A DNA stretch of 64,000 bases. Source: Candidatus Fermentithermobacillaceae bacterium (lineage in GTDB: Bacteria > Bacillota > Sulfobacillia > Fermentithermobacillales > Fermentithermobacillaceae). The first letter of the stretch is position 1. Each line of letters starts with the position of its first letter. The stretch covers positions 1 through 64,000 of the forward strand of contig DUUV01000047.1 in the NCBI GenBank assembly GCA_012841375.1, written 5' to 3'. Below are positions 25,439-34,359 of the stretch, piece by piece. The notes under the pieces were generated by a model. That model made no database searches, was not told the DNA's origin, and saw nothing but the letters and a program-made list of their open reading frames with translations. The position numbers were made by a program, and so were the translations under genes.

Positions 25439-26002
25439 CTACGACAAGAGGCGAGCCATCGCTTCTGCGGCGCACCTCACTGCGTTCAGTTTGTAGTCTC
25501 GTGACTTCCTTGTGATGGTAATGAGGTCGAAGATGTCGGCCCTGACATGGTTTAGGAACTGTTGCATATTGAGAAGGCAGGTGATCGTCCCATTGCCGCT
25601 CCCGCCTGCCGCGGCCACCCCTATGCACGGCTTGCCTTTCAGCCCGCTCTCATCTCGTTTGGACGCTTCGTTTCTCCTTAGCCGGTCTACGAAGGCCTTG
25701 ACCGATTCGCTCATGTCTCCCCAGTACACGGGCGTGACGAGCACGAAACCTTCGCATTCCAGTATCCGCTTATGGACATCCTGGAAGTCATCTTCGACCT
25801 GACACCGGTGTTCGGTCCTGCAAGGCCCGTAACCCGTACCGCATGCGCTGCACCTGGCTATCTTTAAGGCATTAAGGTCAACCCGGTTCACTTCGAGCCC
25901 GGCCCCGGCTATTCCCGCTGCCGCCGCGTTGCCACACGCGGCAGTGAGACCGTCCTTATTCGGGCTCCCGGTCAAGACCATGATGCGTTTCGTCACTCTC
26001 AT
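25439..26002 (-). CDS. Flavodoxin-fold NAD(P)H-dependent oxidoreductase (iron-sulfur flavoprotein-like)
   Basis: A 187-residue protein of the NADPH-dependent FMN reductase/flavodoxin-2 fold. Seen: IMVLTGSPNKDGLTAACGNA (FMN phosphate loop), DLNALKIARCSACGTGYGPC (a Cys-rich strand as in iron-sulfur flavoproteins), ECEGFVLVTPVYWGDMSESV (the TPVYWG FMN loop) and AFVDRLRR. Spacing of the four Cys is Cx2Cx5C and a later Cys, which could hold an Fe-S cluster or be redox-active. The start at 26002 (MRVTKR) has TTTGGAGG directly upstream; a longer form from 26056 would overlap the C45-type gene by 14 bases. It is likely co-transcribed with that gene. Confidence 0.82.
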   Translation of the reverse strand: MRVTKRIMVLTGSPNKDGLTAACGNAAAAGIAGAGLEVNRVDLNALKIARCSACGTGYGPCRTEHRCQVEDDFQDVHKRILECEGFVLVTPVYWGDMSESVKAFVDRLRRNEASKRDESGLKGKPCIGVAAAGGSGNGTITCLLNMQQFLNHVRADIFDLITITRKSRDYKLNAVRCAAEAMARLLS

Positions 26003-26042
26003 CAGCCTCCAAAGCGAATAGGACTTTCTTTCCTCTGTCGGT

Positions 26043-27248
26043 TCATCTCGGATCACCGAGATCCCTTCCGGCGCTCGTGCTTATGGAGGTCTCTACATAG
26101 CCGTTGCGGCAGGGAGCCCCGGGCGAAAAGGCGATCCACCCAAGGCGTGGGACGGCCACTGAAGACCATAGAGTCGCCATACCATCCGCATGCCCGCATA
26201 CAGGAACCGTATGATCTCTCAGGAGAGAGGCTACCCCGGAGACGGCGGAGGCAGTGGAAGCTTCCGGCAGCGATCCCTCACCGGGTCCCTGTTCCTCGCC
26301 CCGTCTTGTGGGGCTTCGCGCTGCCGGGGGGTCTTCGATATCAAGCAGGCGACGGGCTCCTTCAGTCAGGAACTCCTGTCGCGCGCGGCTTCTGGGAGGC
26401 TCCGCCCGCATGAGCGCCACAGTGTCCGGGTGCGCATAGTGGTTTGCACAGGCAAGGACGCCGCGGTCGGTCGCCCTCATCCTGACCCGTTCCGGGTGCG
26501 CTTCCACCACCAGCATCTCGTTTGGGTCGGCAAGAAAGTAGTTGTAGGAAGCGAGATGCGGCAACAAAGCTATCCGGGCCGCTGCCTCTACTGCGGTAGA
26601 GCAAGTCTCCAGGACGATCCGGGCTATGTGAACGCAGAACAGTCCCGGCTTGCGCTTCTCCGGCGGTCTGGACCGAACGGTCTGGAGGCTCACGAAGAGA
26701 CCCTCTTCGTTGAGACCATCCGTCCTTCCGGCCACAAGACCGTCATACATGCCGACGTGGGCGAATCCCGTCTCAGGCTTGGTCGTGATCCGGTGGCGGA
26801 CGCGCACTCTGTAGAAAAGGTCGAAGTTCCGACCGACTACCGGGCCTTGGCGGGTCATGAGACCCACGGTGCTGCACTGTCGGTTCTCGTCGGCCGCGAC
26901 CCTGGTGGAGGCCGCCCGGCTCCTGCCCTGTCTTGAGGTCTCGGTCATCCCTACCGACAGGTAGAAGTACGCCTCATCTAAGGGGACGGATGAGGCTTCC
27001 GCCCAGGCCTCAAGTTCCTCGACCAGCGGGGGATAAATGAGCCGCGCTTCTTTAGCGCACGCATGGGAGAAGGCAATCTGTTCTGCAGTGAGTTCCGCCC
27101 TCCTCGGTCTTTCCTCGCCCGGATGGCGAGACGAGAGCTCCTGCCCCAAGCGGTCAGGAGAACCGGTTATAACGTACTGCCGGTAGTCCGCAGTCTTCTC
27201 CTGCTCCAGGTTTTCTTGATGACATTCGTAGCCTTTTCGACGGTTCAA
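26043..27248 (-). CDS. Peptidase C45-like Ntn-hydrolase (acyltransferase/linear amide hydrolase)
   Basis: A 401-residue protein. The key stretch is RQCSTVGLMTRQGPVVGRNF followed by DL: Cys125 would become the N-terminal nucleophile after self-cleavage in an Ntn hydrolase, and GRNFDL is the usual strand after it in the C45/choloylglycine-related families. GLNEEGLFVSLQTV and NYFLADPNEMLVVEAHPERV are further family segments. Relatives include acyl-CoA:6-aminopenicillanic acid acyltransferase and other amide hydrolases. An Arg/Pro/Glu-rich insert of about 40 residues interrupts the C-terminal half. The TTG start at 27248 is a best guess without a good RBS. The substrate is unknown. Confidence 0.75.
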   Translation of the reverse strand: MNRRKGYECHQENLEQEKTADYRQYVITGSPDRLGQELSSRHPGEERPRRAELTAEQIAFSHACAKEARLIYPPLVEELEAWAEASSVPLDEAYFYLSVGMTETSRQGRSRAASTRVAADENRQCSTVGLMTRQGPVVGRNFDLFYRVRVRHRITTKPETGFAHVGMYDGLVAGRTDGLNEEGLFVSLQTVRSRPPEKRKPGLFCVHIARIVLETCSTAVEAAARIALLPHLASYNYFLADPNEMLVVEAHPERVRMRATDRGVLACANHYAHPDTVALMRAEPPRSRARQEFLTEGARRLLDIEDPPAARSPTRRGEEQGPGEGSLPEASTASAVSGVASLLRDHTVPVCGHADGMATLWSSVAVPRLGWIAFSPGAPCRNGYVETSISTSAGRDLGDPR

Positions 27249-27507
27249 CGGCTCAGGACCATCCCTTCATGTACATCCAGTATGTTTCTTCGAACGAACA
27301 CTCCTAACCTGCACCTGCTTGTTGACCCGATCGGATCACACGATGAGGCGCATCCCTGGTATCATGATAAATGTAGGTCAGTCCACCGGGTGGATGTTCT
27401 TCATTCACGTAAACGTAGTGTATAAGAGGTACTAATACGTAGGGCGAAGACGGCAGGTCTAGGATAGGTGAGGGGGCCGGCTCCGCTCGTCGAACCGGAG
27501 GATCCAA

Positions 27508-28854
27508 TTGGACAAGAGGGCCAAGAGCGAGCTGGCAGGCATACTGAGGTTCTATTTGCCGCTTGCGGCGACTTCAATACTTATGATGGTAACGCATTCA
27601 CTGGTGTCCGGCGCGATGGCCCGGACTCTCAGCCCGGCAGTCACGATCGCTGCCTATTCGGCCGCTTACAGTGTCGGTCAAGTGCTCGAGTCGCCGTGCT
27701 ACGCGATGGCGAAGATGGTCCTGACCTTCTCCGGGGGCAAGCGTTCCTACAGGACGACCGCTATGGTCGTCGCCAAGGTTCTCTCCGTTATTGCCGCGGC
27801 CTATATCCTTTTCGCCTGGACTCCTCTCTCGGCGATGGTTTTCCGGAACCTCCTCGGTTTGAGCGAGGCAGTGCTGGGCCCGGCCAGGGTGAACCTGAAG
27901 GTGCTTCTCTTGTGGCCCCTGGCGTCGGCCGCCCGGTCGGTCTTTCAGTCCAAGGTCGTTATTGGGAGGAGAACCTACTGGCTCACCGTGAACATGGTCC
28001 TCCGGGTGGCACTCATGTTCGTCCTGGCTGCCCTGCTTCCACGGATCATGCCACAGGGTCCGGTAGGACCGACTCTCTTGATGGCGGGACTCTGCCTTGA
28101 AGCCATACTCGCTTTTGTGGTCTCTGAGAAGCTTATCCCCCCGCTTCCGGAGGACGACCCGGACCTCACGGATGTCAGGGCTTCCCAGGTCCTTGCCTTC
28201 ATGCTTCCGCTGGCTCTGGCGGCATCTGTCCAGACACTTGCCCGCCCGGTTGTGACGGCTGCTCTCTCAAGGACGACCTATCCCGAGACTACGCTGGCCG
28301 GGTATCAAGTGGCCTCAAGTTTTTCCTACATCTTTACGGCGGCCACTTACAATATCTACCACGTGGTGGTGGTCTTCGTGAAGGATCGCCCGTCATTCGG
28401 GAGGGTCAGGAATTTCGTGCTCGCAATAGGGATAATCGCCTCGTCGATGCTATTGGTCGCCAGCCTGCCGGGACCCGGATCGTTTGTCTTCGGCACGGTC
28501 ATCGGAGCGCCTTTGGATATCTCTCAGGAGGCGGTCAGGACTCTCCTGGTCTTGTCTGTGACTCCGTTCGCCTTGGCATGCGCAGAGTTTTTCGATGGGA
28601 TCCTCATGCTTCACAAGCATTCCGGGCTGGTTACAGGAGCGAAGATGTGTAATGTTGCCGTTACGTGCTTAACGGCGGTGGCTGTGTCACGCTACTGGCC
28701 TCAAGCCGGCGGAGCCGCAGGAGCCCTTGCCATCGCGGGCGGAGCCGTTGTTGAGGCTGTCTTTTCGTACAGGTACATACGGGTCTTGCCAGACACGGCA
28801 TGCTATTTGGCCGGATCCCGGCACGGAGCGGGAGCTCAAGCCGGAGAGATGTAA
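27508..28854 (+). CDS. MATE/MOP-superfamily exporter-like membrane protein
   Basis: A 448-residue protein with about 12 TM helices in two halves and no soluble domain. The N-terminal ILRFYLPLAATSILMMVTHS and the symmetric start of the second half VLAFMLPLALAASVQTLARP are typical of the MOP superfamily (MATE and polysaccharide flippases), where each half begins with a helix carrying a Pro in this position. A drug/cation antiporter or lipid-linked sugar flippase role is possible; the sequence does not settle this. The TTG at 27508 follows GGAGGATCCAA. Its stop lies 13 bases from the stop of the convergent NlpC/P60 gene. Confidence 0.75.
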   Translation: MDKRAKSELAGILRFYLPLAATSILMMVTHSLVSGAMARTLSPAVTIAAYSAAYSVGQVLESPCYAMAKMVLTFSGGKRSYRTTAMVVAKVLSVIAAAYILFAWTPLSAMVFRNLLGLSEAVLGPARVNLKVLLLWPLASAARSVFQSKVVIGRRTYWLTVNMVLRVALMFVLAALLPRIMPQGPVGPTLLMAGLCLEAILAFVVSEKLIPPLPEDDPDLTDVRASQVLAFMLPLALAASVQTLARPVVTAALSRTTYPETTLAGYQVASSFSYIFTAATYNIYHVVVVFVKDRPSFGRVRNFVLAIGIIASSMLLVASLPGPGSFVFGTVIGAPLDISQEAVRTLLVLSVTPFALACAEFFDGILMLHKHSGLVTGAKMCNVAVTCLTAVAVSRYWPQAGGAAGALAIAGGAVVEAVFSYRYIRVLPDTACYLAGSRHGAGAQAGEM

Positions 28855-28866
28855 AGCGTTTCCTCG

Positions 28867-29277
28867 TCAAGCCAGACGATTCCGGTGCCTGAGCGGGGTG
28901 ATCGGCCTGAACACCGCCACCACTCTCCGCCCGTATTTGAGTACCGGCTCGACTCCGCTCGGGCGGTTCTTGAGTACATGAAGCATGTTGGATTCGTCAA
29001 CCATGACTCCTATATGAGTGTACCCGCCCGGAAGGCGCATGAGGATTATATCTCCCGGTTCCACTTCTTCTACTTGTACACAGTACTTCGATAAAGTCTT
29101 GATGGCCCGTTCCATATAGTCGGGTTGCCGGTCCCGTTCCATGGGCAGTCCGTCCCGGTCGGGAATATAGAAGCCCCTGTGCCTTTGATAGGCACAGACC
29201 AGCCCGAGGCAGTCAATGCCGCTTTTGTCGCGCCCTCCAAACCTAAATGGGATCCCAACAAAGTCCTCATACTTCAT
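28867..29277 (-). CDS. Single-domain NlpC/P60 (C40) cysteine peptidase
   Basis: A 136-residue protein made of one NlpC/P60 domain. The N-terminal IPFRFGGRDKSGIDCLGLVC holds the catalytic Cys23; the His is in GGYTHIGVMVDE (His88), followed by a strand with MLHV (His100). VEPGDIILMR is the conserved strand before the His. Members cleave gamma-D-Glu to diamino acid bonds in cell-wall peptides. No signal peptide or wall-binding domain is present, unlike most wall hydrolases of about 200-400 residues, so it may act inside the cell on imported muropeptides or be released by other means. It is divergent from tryptophanase. Confidence 0.85.
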   Translation of the reverse strand: MKYEDFVGIPFRFGGRDKSGIDCLGLVCAYQRHRGFYIPDRDGLPMERDRQPDYMERAIKTLSKYCVQVEEVEPGDIILMRLPGGYTHIGVMVDESNMLHVLKNRPSGVEPVLKYGRRVVAVFRPITPLRHRNRLA

Positions 29278-29405
29278 TGTGAGCGCCCTCCTCTCGGGTC
29301 ATTGGCGCTCTATTGTATTCAGTCTCGCCGCCCGAGGCGACATGACATAACGCGTCAAGAGGAAACCACTTCCACATCGTGGAATAATGACGAAGGAGAC
29401 CCAGT

Positions 29406-30833
29406 GTGCCGGGGCTATCAACTATGAGTGACGAACGAGAGGTGTGGCAGATGTTCCGGTCAAGGGACGAGTACGCGGAGCCCTTCCGCATCAAAGTGGT
29501 GGAGATGCTCAGGGAGACTACCCGAGAAGAGCGCGAAACGCTGATCAAGGAAGCAGGATACAACGCTTTTTCTCTTCCCTCGGACGCAGTGTACATTGAC
29601 CTTCTGTCAGACAGCGGTACGTCGGCGATGTCCGACCGGCAGTGGGCAGGCCTCATGCTGGGTGACGAGGCGTATGCCGGGAGCCGGAATTACTTCAACC
29701 TGAAGGGATCAGTGAAGGATATCATGGGCTTCGACTTTGTCGCTCCGGCCCATCAGGGCAGGGGCGCCGAACACGTCCTCATGTCTGCCTTGGTTAAAGA
29801 GGGCGACAGGGTCCTGGGCAACATGCACTTTGACACCACCGAGGGGCACATTCTCCTGCGCGGGGCCGAACCTGTCAATTGCCTGGCTGAACAGGGCTAC
29901 AAGGTCGGCGAAGAGACATTGTTCAAAGGCGACTTTGACCTCAGGAGACTGGAGGACGAGATACAGAAGGACCCGCGGAAGGTGCCTTTCGTTCTTATCA
30001 CGGTCACCTGCAACAACAACGGTGGGCAGCCCGTCTCGATGAAGAACATCCGGGAGGTCAGCAAGATAGCCCGGAAATACGGTATCCCCGTGTTCTTCGA
30101 CGCGGCAAGGTTCGCCGAGAACTGTTGGTTCATAAAGCATCTGGAACCCGGCTACTCGGGCAAGACAATCCCTGAGATAGCCCGGGAGATGTTCTCCTAT
30201 GGCGACGGGTGTACGATGAGCGCGAAGAAAGATGCCCTGGTCAATATCGGCGGCCTCCTGGCTTTCCGGGATGAAGCCATGTACAGGAAGGCTTTGGAGT
30301 GGCAGATACCCTTCGAGGGGTTTGCGACCTACGGAGGGCTTGCCGGTCGCGACATGGAAGCCATGGCCCGCGGTCTCAGAGAGGTTATTGATGAGGCGTA
30401 TCTGGAGGAGCGAATCGGTCAAGTGAGGTATCTGGGCGACCTCCTCCTTAGGGCAGGCATACCCATCGTGAGGCCGACCGGCGGTCACGGGGTCTATATT
30501 GACGCCGCCGCCATGCTCCCACACCTCCCCAGGAAAGAGTTCCCTGCACAGGCCCTCGTTGTCGAACTGTACATCGAAGGCGGCATAAGAGGGGTTGAAT
30601 TGGGCGGGTGCGCCTTTGGCCGTGTGGACCCCGAGACAGGAGAGGACATCTGGCCGGCCCTTGAACTGGTCAGGCTGGCCGTGCCCCGGCGGGTGTATAC
30701 CGACAGACATATGGCCCAGGTGGCCAAAGCCCTATCCAGGGTGAAGGGGAGGGCATCGTCGGTTCGGGGCCTGAGAATCACCTATCAGGCCCCGGTGCTC
30801 AGGCACTTCACGGCCAAGTTTGAAAGGGTGTGA
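29406..30833 (+). CDS. tnaA: Tryptophanase (PLP-dependent beta-eliminating lyase)
   Basis: A 475-residue enzyme of the tryptophanase/tyrosine phenol-lyase family. Strong markers: DLLSDSGTSAMSDRQWAG, GDEAYAGSRNYF, VAPAHQGRGAEH, NMHFDTTEGH, FFDAARFAEN and the cofactor site CTMSAKKDALVNIGG, with Lys275 expected to bind PLP. The DTTxGH and SARFAEN-like segments match tryptophanase better than tyrosine phenol-lyase, so cleavage of Trp to indole, pyruvate and ammonia is the preferred call. The GTG at 29406 follows GGAGACCCA. There is no TnaC-like leader or tnaB transporter beside it; it is alone. Confidence 0.88.
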   Translation: MPGLSTMSDEREVWQMFRSRDEYAEPFRIKVVEMLRETTREERETLIKEAGYNAFSLPSDAVYIDLLSDSGTSAMSDRQWAGLMLGDEAYAGSRNYFNLKGSVKDIMGFDFVAPAHQGRGAEHVLMSALVKEGDRVLGNMHFDTTEGHILLRGAEPVNCLAEQGYKVGEETLFKGDFDLRRLEDEIQKDPRKVPFVLITVTCNNNGGQPVSMKNIREVSKIARKYGIPVFFDAARFAENCWFIKHLEPGYSGKTIPEIAREMFSYGDGCTMSAKKDALVNIGGLLAFRDEAMYRKALEWQIPFEGFATYGGLAGRDMEAMARGLREVIDEAYLEERIGQVRYLGDLLLRAGIPIVRPTGGHGVYIDAAAMLPHLPRKEFPAQALVVELYIEGGIRGVELGGCAFGRVDPETGEDIWPALELVRLAVPRRVYTDRHMAQVAKALSRVKGRASSVRGLRITYQAPVLRHFTAKFERV

Positions 30834-30877
30834 GAAGCGGGGCTGCCGTCAGGCCCTTTTGGTGTGGGATGTGACAG

Positions 30878-31357
30878 CTACCGGCCGTCTGACGCGATCG
30901 ACGCAAGCACCGGACCCAGGGCTGCCCCAATCGCTAGGCCGGATCCCACCTGGACCACGTTCCCCAGGATTTCAGCCGGTACGGCAGCCGGCGAGTAGAG
31001 GACTGCTGTGCCCACCGCGTAGCCGGCGACGGTCCAGAGGCCGGCCATAGCCATGGATAAGATCCGGGTAGTTTTGGTCCTGCCGTGGCCCACTTTGCCG
31101 ACTGTCCATCCGGCCACTCCCTTGATGACGAAGGTCCATGGAGCCCACATGACGTAGCCGCCTACAAGGTCGGCCAAGGTTGAGCCCAGGGCGCCTGAGA
31201 CGGCTCCAAAGGAAGGTCCGAAGGCGAGTGCCGCCGCGTAGATGACTCCGTCTCCAAGATGGACGTAGCCTGTGGGTGTGGGCAATTTGAGATAGGCTGT
31301 GGCGACGGTGACGAGGGATGCAACCATCGCCAATAGAACAAGACGTCTCAGTTTCAT
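30878..31357 (-). CDS. ribU: ECF transporter S component for riboflavin
   Basis: A 159-residue membrane protein with five to six TM helices. TGYVHLGDGVIYAAALAFGP followed by GALGSTLADLVGGYVMWAPW is characteristic of the ECF-type riboflavin S-component family (formerly DUF1393). As an S component it binds the vitamin and needs the shared EcfA/EcfA'/EcfT module encoded elsewhere; none of these is nearby. Substrate assignment is greatly strengthened by the FMN riboswitch in its leader. The ATG at 31357 has GGAGGAG 7 bases upstream, which coincides with the 3' edge of the riboswitch, so ligand binding could hide the ribosome binding site. Confidence 0.88.
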   Translation of the reverse strand: MKLRRLVLLAMVASLVTVATAYLKLPTPTGYVHLGDGVIYAAALAFGPSFGAVSGALGSTLADLVGGYVMWAPWTFVIKGVAGWTVGKVGHGRTKTTRILSMAMAGLWTVAGYAVGTAVLYSPAAVPAEILGNVVQVGSGLAIGAALGPVLASIASDGR

Positions 31358-31364
31358 ATTTAGT

Positions 31365-31507
31365 CTCCTCCCACTCGGACTGTAGCCGTCGGCGCCGGAA
31401 TCTCACCGGACTCAACCGCTGGTGCTGTCGGGCTCGCCTCGCTCAGTCCGGCCATGCCGGGAGGAGGAGGATTACCGCCGGTCGGGAATTTCATCCTGCC
31501 CCGAAGA
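31365..31507 (-). promoter_or_regulatory. FMN (RFN) riboswitch
   Basis: Read on the minus strand, the leader contains the conserved FMN aptamer pieces in order: CTTCGGGGCAGGATGAAATT, CCCGACCGGCGGTAAT, a variable arm, GAGGCGAGCCCG, CCGGTGAGATTCCGGCGCCG, ACGGCTACAGTCCGAGTGGG and AGGAGA. These match the RFN element almost base for base. The last piece overlaps the ribosome binding site of the riboflavin S-component gene, which suggests translational control: FMN present, importer off. Confidence 0.96.
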
Positions 31508-31525
31508 CGTTTTGGATTGGAGACC

Positions 31526-31531
31526 ATTATA
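31526..31531 (-). promoter_or_regulatory. -10 element of the FMN-riboswitch transcript
   Basis: A perfect TATAAT (minus strand) lies about 20 bases upstream of the riboswitch. The -35 region is weak; no good TTGACA is seen at the expected distance. Confidence 0.6.
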
Positions 31532-31673
31532 CCAAACATGGTGTGGTTCTCGGCAGCGCTTGGATGATATGATCGTTACCTGAGCGGGAGAAGTACCGGT
31601 CTCGGGTCTGCGAGCGAGAGATCCTTAGGCGCTTGGACCACGGTCCGGAGACGCTCGGCTGGAGGATTGGCCC

Positions 31674-32534
31674 ATGAAGTACCTGCGGGCAGACCAGATA
31701 GAGGCCCTTGTGAGAGATCTGTGCGTCAAGGCGGCCACAGAGCTTCCCGGCGACGTCGCCGTGGCGCTGCTTGCCGCTTCTCGCAGAGAGTCCAGTCCCC
31801 TTGGGTGTGAGGTTTTGGGGGCGATACTCAGAAATGCGGAGCTTGCCAGAAAGAACAGGATGCCCTTGTGCCAGGACACCGGCCTCACATATGTCTTTCT
31901 GGAGGTCGGGCAAGACCTCCATATCGATGGCGACATCAGGGAAGCCGTGACTAAAGGCGTAAGCAGAGGATACACCGAGGGTTACTTGAGGAAGTCGGTT
32001 GTCAGAGACCCTCTGTTCTGTAGAGAGAACACGGGGGACAATACACCCCCTGTCATCCACACCGATGTCGTCCCCGGATCCGACCTTGTGGTCACGGTAT
32101 TGCCGAAGGGGACGGGAAGCGAGAACATGAGCGCTGTGAAGATGCTTACACCGTCGGCTGGAATCGCGGGCGTTGAGGACTTCGTCCTTCAGACGGTGAG
32201 ACACGGAGCCCCCAATGCGTGCCCGCCCCTGGTAGTGGGGGTTGGTGTTGGGGGCATGATGGACACCGCCGCTCTCTTGGCAAAGAAAGCCCTTCTTAGA
32301 CCCGTGGGTCATTCCAACCCCGATTCTGAAATCGCCTTGATGGAGAGAAGGCTCCTTGCTGTCATTAACAACCTGGGAGTCGGGCCCGGCGGGTTCGGAG
32401 GCTCTACAACGGCCCTGGCTGTCCACATTGAGACATATCCGACCCATATCGGTGCGTTGCCCGTGGCTGTCAATCTTCAGTGTCACGCCGCCAGGCGCGC
32501 CACGGGAATTCTGAGGGGGTCGGACGGACCGTGA
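31674..32534 (+). CDS. Class I fumarate hydratase (or tartrate dehydratase), alpha subunit
   Basis: A 286-residue protein. It has the three Cys expected to hold the [4Fe-4S] cluster in two-subunit class I hydro-lyases: PLCQDTGLTYVF, HGAPNACPPLVVGVGVGG and VNLQCHAARRA. Other family motifs are KGTGSENMSAVKML and VGPGGFGGSTTALAV. Together with the beta subunit just downstream it should interconvert fumarate and malate; L-tartrate dehydratase is an alternative in this family. The malic enzyme gene that follows favours fumarase. The ATG has GGAGG 7 bases upstream. It opens the long run of genes to 43181. Confidence 0.92.
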   Translation: MKYLRADQIEALVRDLCVKAATELPGDVAVALLAASRRESSPLGCEVLGAILRNAELARKNRMPLCQDTGLTYVFLEVGQDLHIDGDIREAVTKGVSRGYTEGYLRKSVVRDPLFCRENTGDNTPPVIHTDVVPGSDLVVTVLPKGTGSENMSAVKMLTPSAGIAGVEDFVLQTVRHGAPNACPPLVVGVGVGGMMDTAALLAKKALLRPVGHSNPDSEIALMERRLLAVINNLGVGPGGFGGSTTALAVHIETYPTHIGALPVAVNLQCHAARRATGILRGSDGP

Positions 32535-33082
32535 GTGACGGTTTCTGGGAGGGCGCGCATAGGATAAGTGTCCCTCTCGTGGATGATTCGGCTCTCAGGC
32601 GCCTGAAGGCGGGCCGCAGAGTACTTCTCAGTGGAGTTGTCTACACCGCCAGAGACGCCGCCCACAAGAGGATGGTTGAGGCGCTGGAACAAGGCGATGA
32701 ACTGCCGATCGATCTGGCCGGTCAGGTGATCTACTACGCAGGTCCGTGTCCTCCCGCGCCCGGTCAAGTCATAGGTTCCCTTGGGCCGACTACCAGCGGG
32801 CGGATGGACGCCTACGCGCCCCGACTCTGCGCCGCAGGGCTCAGGGGCATGATAGGGAAGGGCCAGCGCTCGACGGCCGTGGTTCAGGCCATTGCCAGGT
32901 ACGGAGCGGTCTACTTCGTGACCATCGGTGGAGCCGGAGCGCTTCTATCGCAGGCGGTGCGAAAGGCTCAGGTTGTCGCATACGCCGATCTCGGCCCCGA
33001 GGCCGTGCACAGGCTGGAGATAGTCGACTTTCCGGCGCTGGTAGGTATAGATCCTCTCGGCCGCGACATGTATGATCGTTGA
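32531..33082 (+). CDS. Class I fumarate hydratase (or tartrate dehydratase), beta subunit
   Basis: A 183-residue C-terminal-type subunit. Recognised by LKAGRRVLLSGVVYTARDAA, the segment IYYAGPCPPAPGQVIGSLGP, TTSGRMDAYAP, GMIGKGQRS and the closing FPALVGIDPLG-like stretch. It supplies part of the active site of the iron-sulfur enzyme. The GTG at 32531 overlaps the alpha-subunit stop by 4 bases (GTGA), which implies coupled translation of the two subunits. Confidence 0.92.
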   Translation: MSDGFWEGAHRISVPLVDDSALRRLKAGRRVLLSGVVYTARDAAHKRMVEALEQGDELPIDLAGQVIYYAGPCPPAPGQVIGSLGPTTSGRMDAYAPRLCAAGLRGMIGKGQRSTAVVQAIARYGAVYFVTIGGAGALLSQAVRKAQVVAYADLGPEAVHRLEIVDFPALVGIDPLGRDMYDR

Positions 33083-33135
33083 TGGTCTACAGGGCGATGG
33101 CCTGTAGACAATTTGCCGGGACGGAGGAACAGACG

Positions 33136-34359
33136 ATGACGCTCAGAGACGACGCATTGAAGCTGCACAGAGAGAACCGTGGGAAACTGGAGATAGTTGG
33201 CAAGGTTCCTCTCCGCGATAAACAAGACTTGACCCTGGCCTATACTCCGGGTGTCGCCGAGGCCTGCAAAGAGATCGCCAAGGACCCGGAGAAGGCTTAC
33301 GAATACACTTTCAAGGGAAACGTCATTGGAGTGGTATCGGACGGTACGGCGGTTCTGGGGCTGGGTGACATAGGTCCGGCAGGAGCGTTGCCGGTGATGG
33401 AGGGCAAGTCTCTCCTTTTCAAGGGGTTTGCGGGGATTGACGCTATACCTCTGTGTATCGCCAGCAAGGACGTAGACGAGATCGTCAAGTTCGTGAAGAT
33501 GCTTGAGCCTACCCTTGGCGGGGTAAACCTTGAGGACATTTCGGCGCCCAGGTGCTTCGAGATCGAGCGGCGGCTTAAGGCCGAGCTATCCATACCCGTC
33601 TTTCACGATGACCAGCACGGGACAGCCGTTGTGGTGCTATCTGCCCTCATTAACGCCCTCAGACTGGTAAAGAAAGACCTCTCACAGGTCCGGGTGGTCG
33701 TGAACGGGGCGGGAGCCGCAGGGATCGCCACGGCAAACCTCTTGATGGATGCCGGTGCCCGTGAGGCCATCGTGTGCGACAGGAGGGGCATCATCTATCC
33801 GGGGCGCCCCGACGGCATGAATCCTTTCAAAGAAGAGACTGCAAGGCGTGGCAACAAGAGCGGCATGACGGGCACTCTCGCTGACGCCTTAAAGGGCGCC
33901 GATGTCTTTGTGGGAGTGTCGGTCGCCGGCGCGGTCTCCCAGGAGATGGTGAGGTCCATGGCAAGCGGGGCGGTTGTCATCGCCATGGCGAACCCGGTCC
34001 CCGAGATCTTCCCCGATGAAGCCAAGGCCGCAGGCGCGGCTGTCGTAGGTACGGGCAGGTCGGACTTCCCGAACCAGGTGAACAACGTCTTGGCGTTCCC
34101 GGGTATACTCCGGGGGGCGCTGGACGCGAGAGCCACCGAGATTAACGAGGCCATGAAGGTTGCGGCCGCAGAAGCGATTGCCTCCTTGATCGGCCCTCAG
34201 GAGTTGAGCCCCGACTACGTTATCGTCGACCCCTTCGACAAGCGAGTAGGTCCGGCCGTGGCGAAAGCCGTGGCCAAGGCTGCCATTCAGTCCGGAGTCG
34301 CCCAGGTGAAGGTCGATCCGGAAGAAGTCCTGAGAAGGGTAGAGGAGATGGTCCGGTAG
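33136..34359 (+). CDS. NAD(P)-dependent malic enzyme
   Basis: A 407-residue enzyme converting malate to pyruvate and CO2 with reduction of NAD(P). Motifs: LTLAYTPGVAEACKEIA, VVSDGTAVLGLGDIGPAGAL, GGVNLEDISAPRCFEIE, FHDDQHGTAVVV (metal-binding Asp pair), and the Rossmann loop VVNGAGAAGIATANLL. The length matches the short bacterial form without the phosphotransacetylase-like domain of MaeB. The start at 33136 has GGAGG 8 bases upstream. With fumarase upstream it gives a fumarate-malate-pyruvate route. Its TAG stop is followed immediately by the GTG of pstS. Confidence 0.95.
   Translation: MTLRDDALKLHRENRGKLEIVGKVPLRDKQDLTLAYTPGVAEACKEIAKDPEKAYEYTFKGNVIGVVSDGTAVLGLGDIGPAGALPVMEGKSLLFKGFAGIDAIPLCIASKDVDEIVKFVKMLEPTLGGVNLEDISAPRCFEIERRLKAELSIPVFHDDQHGTAVVVLSALINALRLVKKDLSQVRVVVNGAGAAGIATANLLMDAGAREAIVCDRRGIIYPGRPDGMNPFKEETARRGNKSGMTGTLADALKGADVFVGVSVAGAVSQEMVRSMASGAVVIAMANPVPEIFPDEAKAAGAAVVGTGRSDFPNQVNNVLAFPGILRGALDARATEINEAMKVAAAEAIASLIGPQELSPDYVIVDPFDKRVGPAVAKAVAKAAIQSGVAQVKVDPEEVLRRVEEMVR

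Noticed and set aside
29278-29405. TnaC-like leader peptide before tryptophanase
   Set aside because: No short frame with a Trp codon and good ribosome binding site was found in the 128-base gap.
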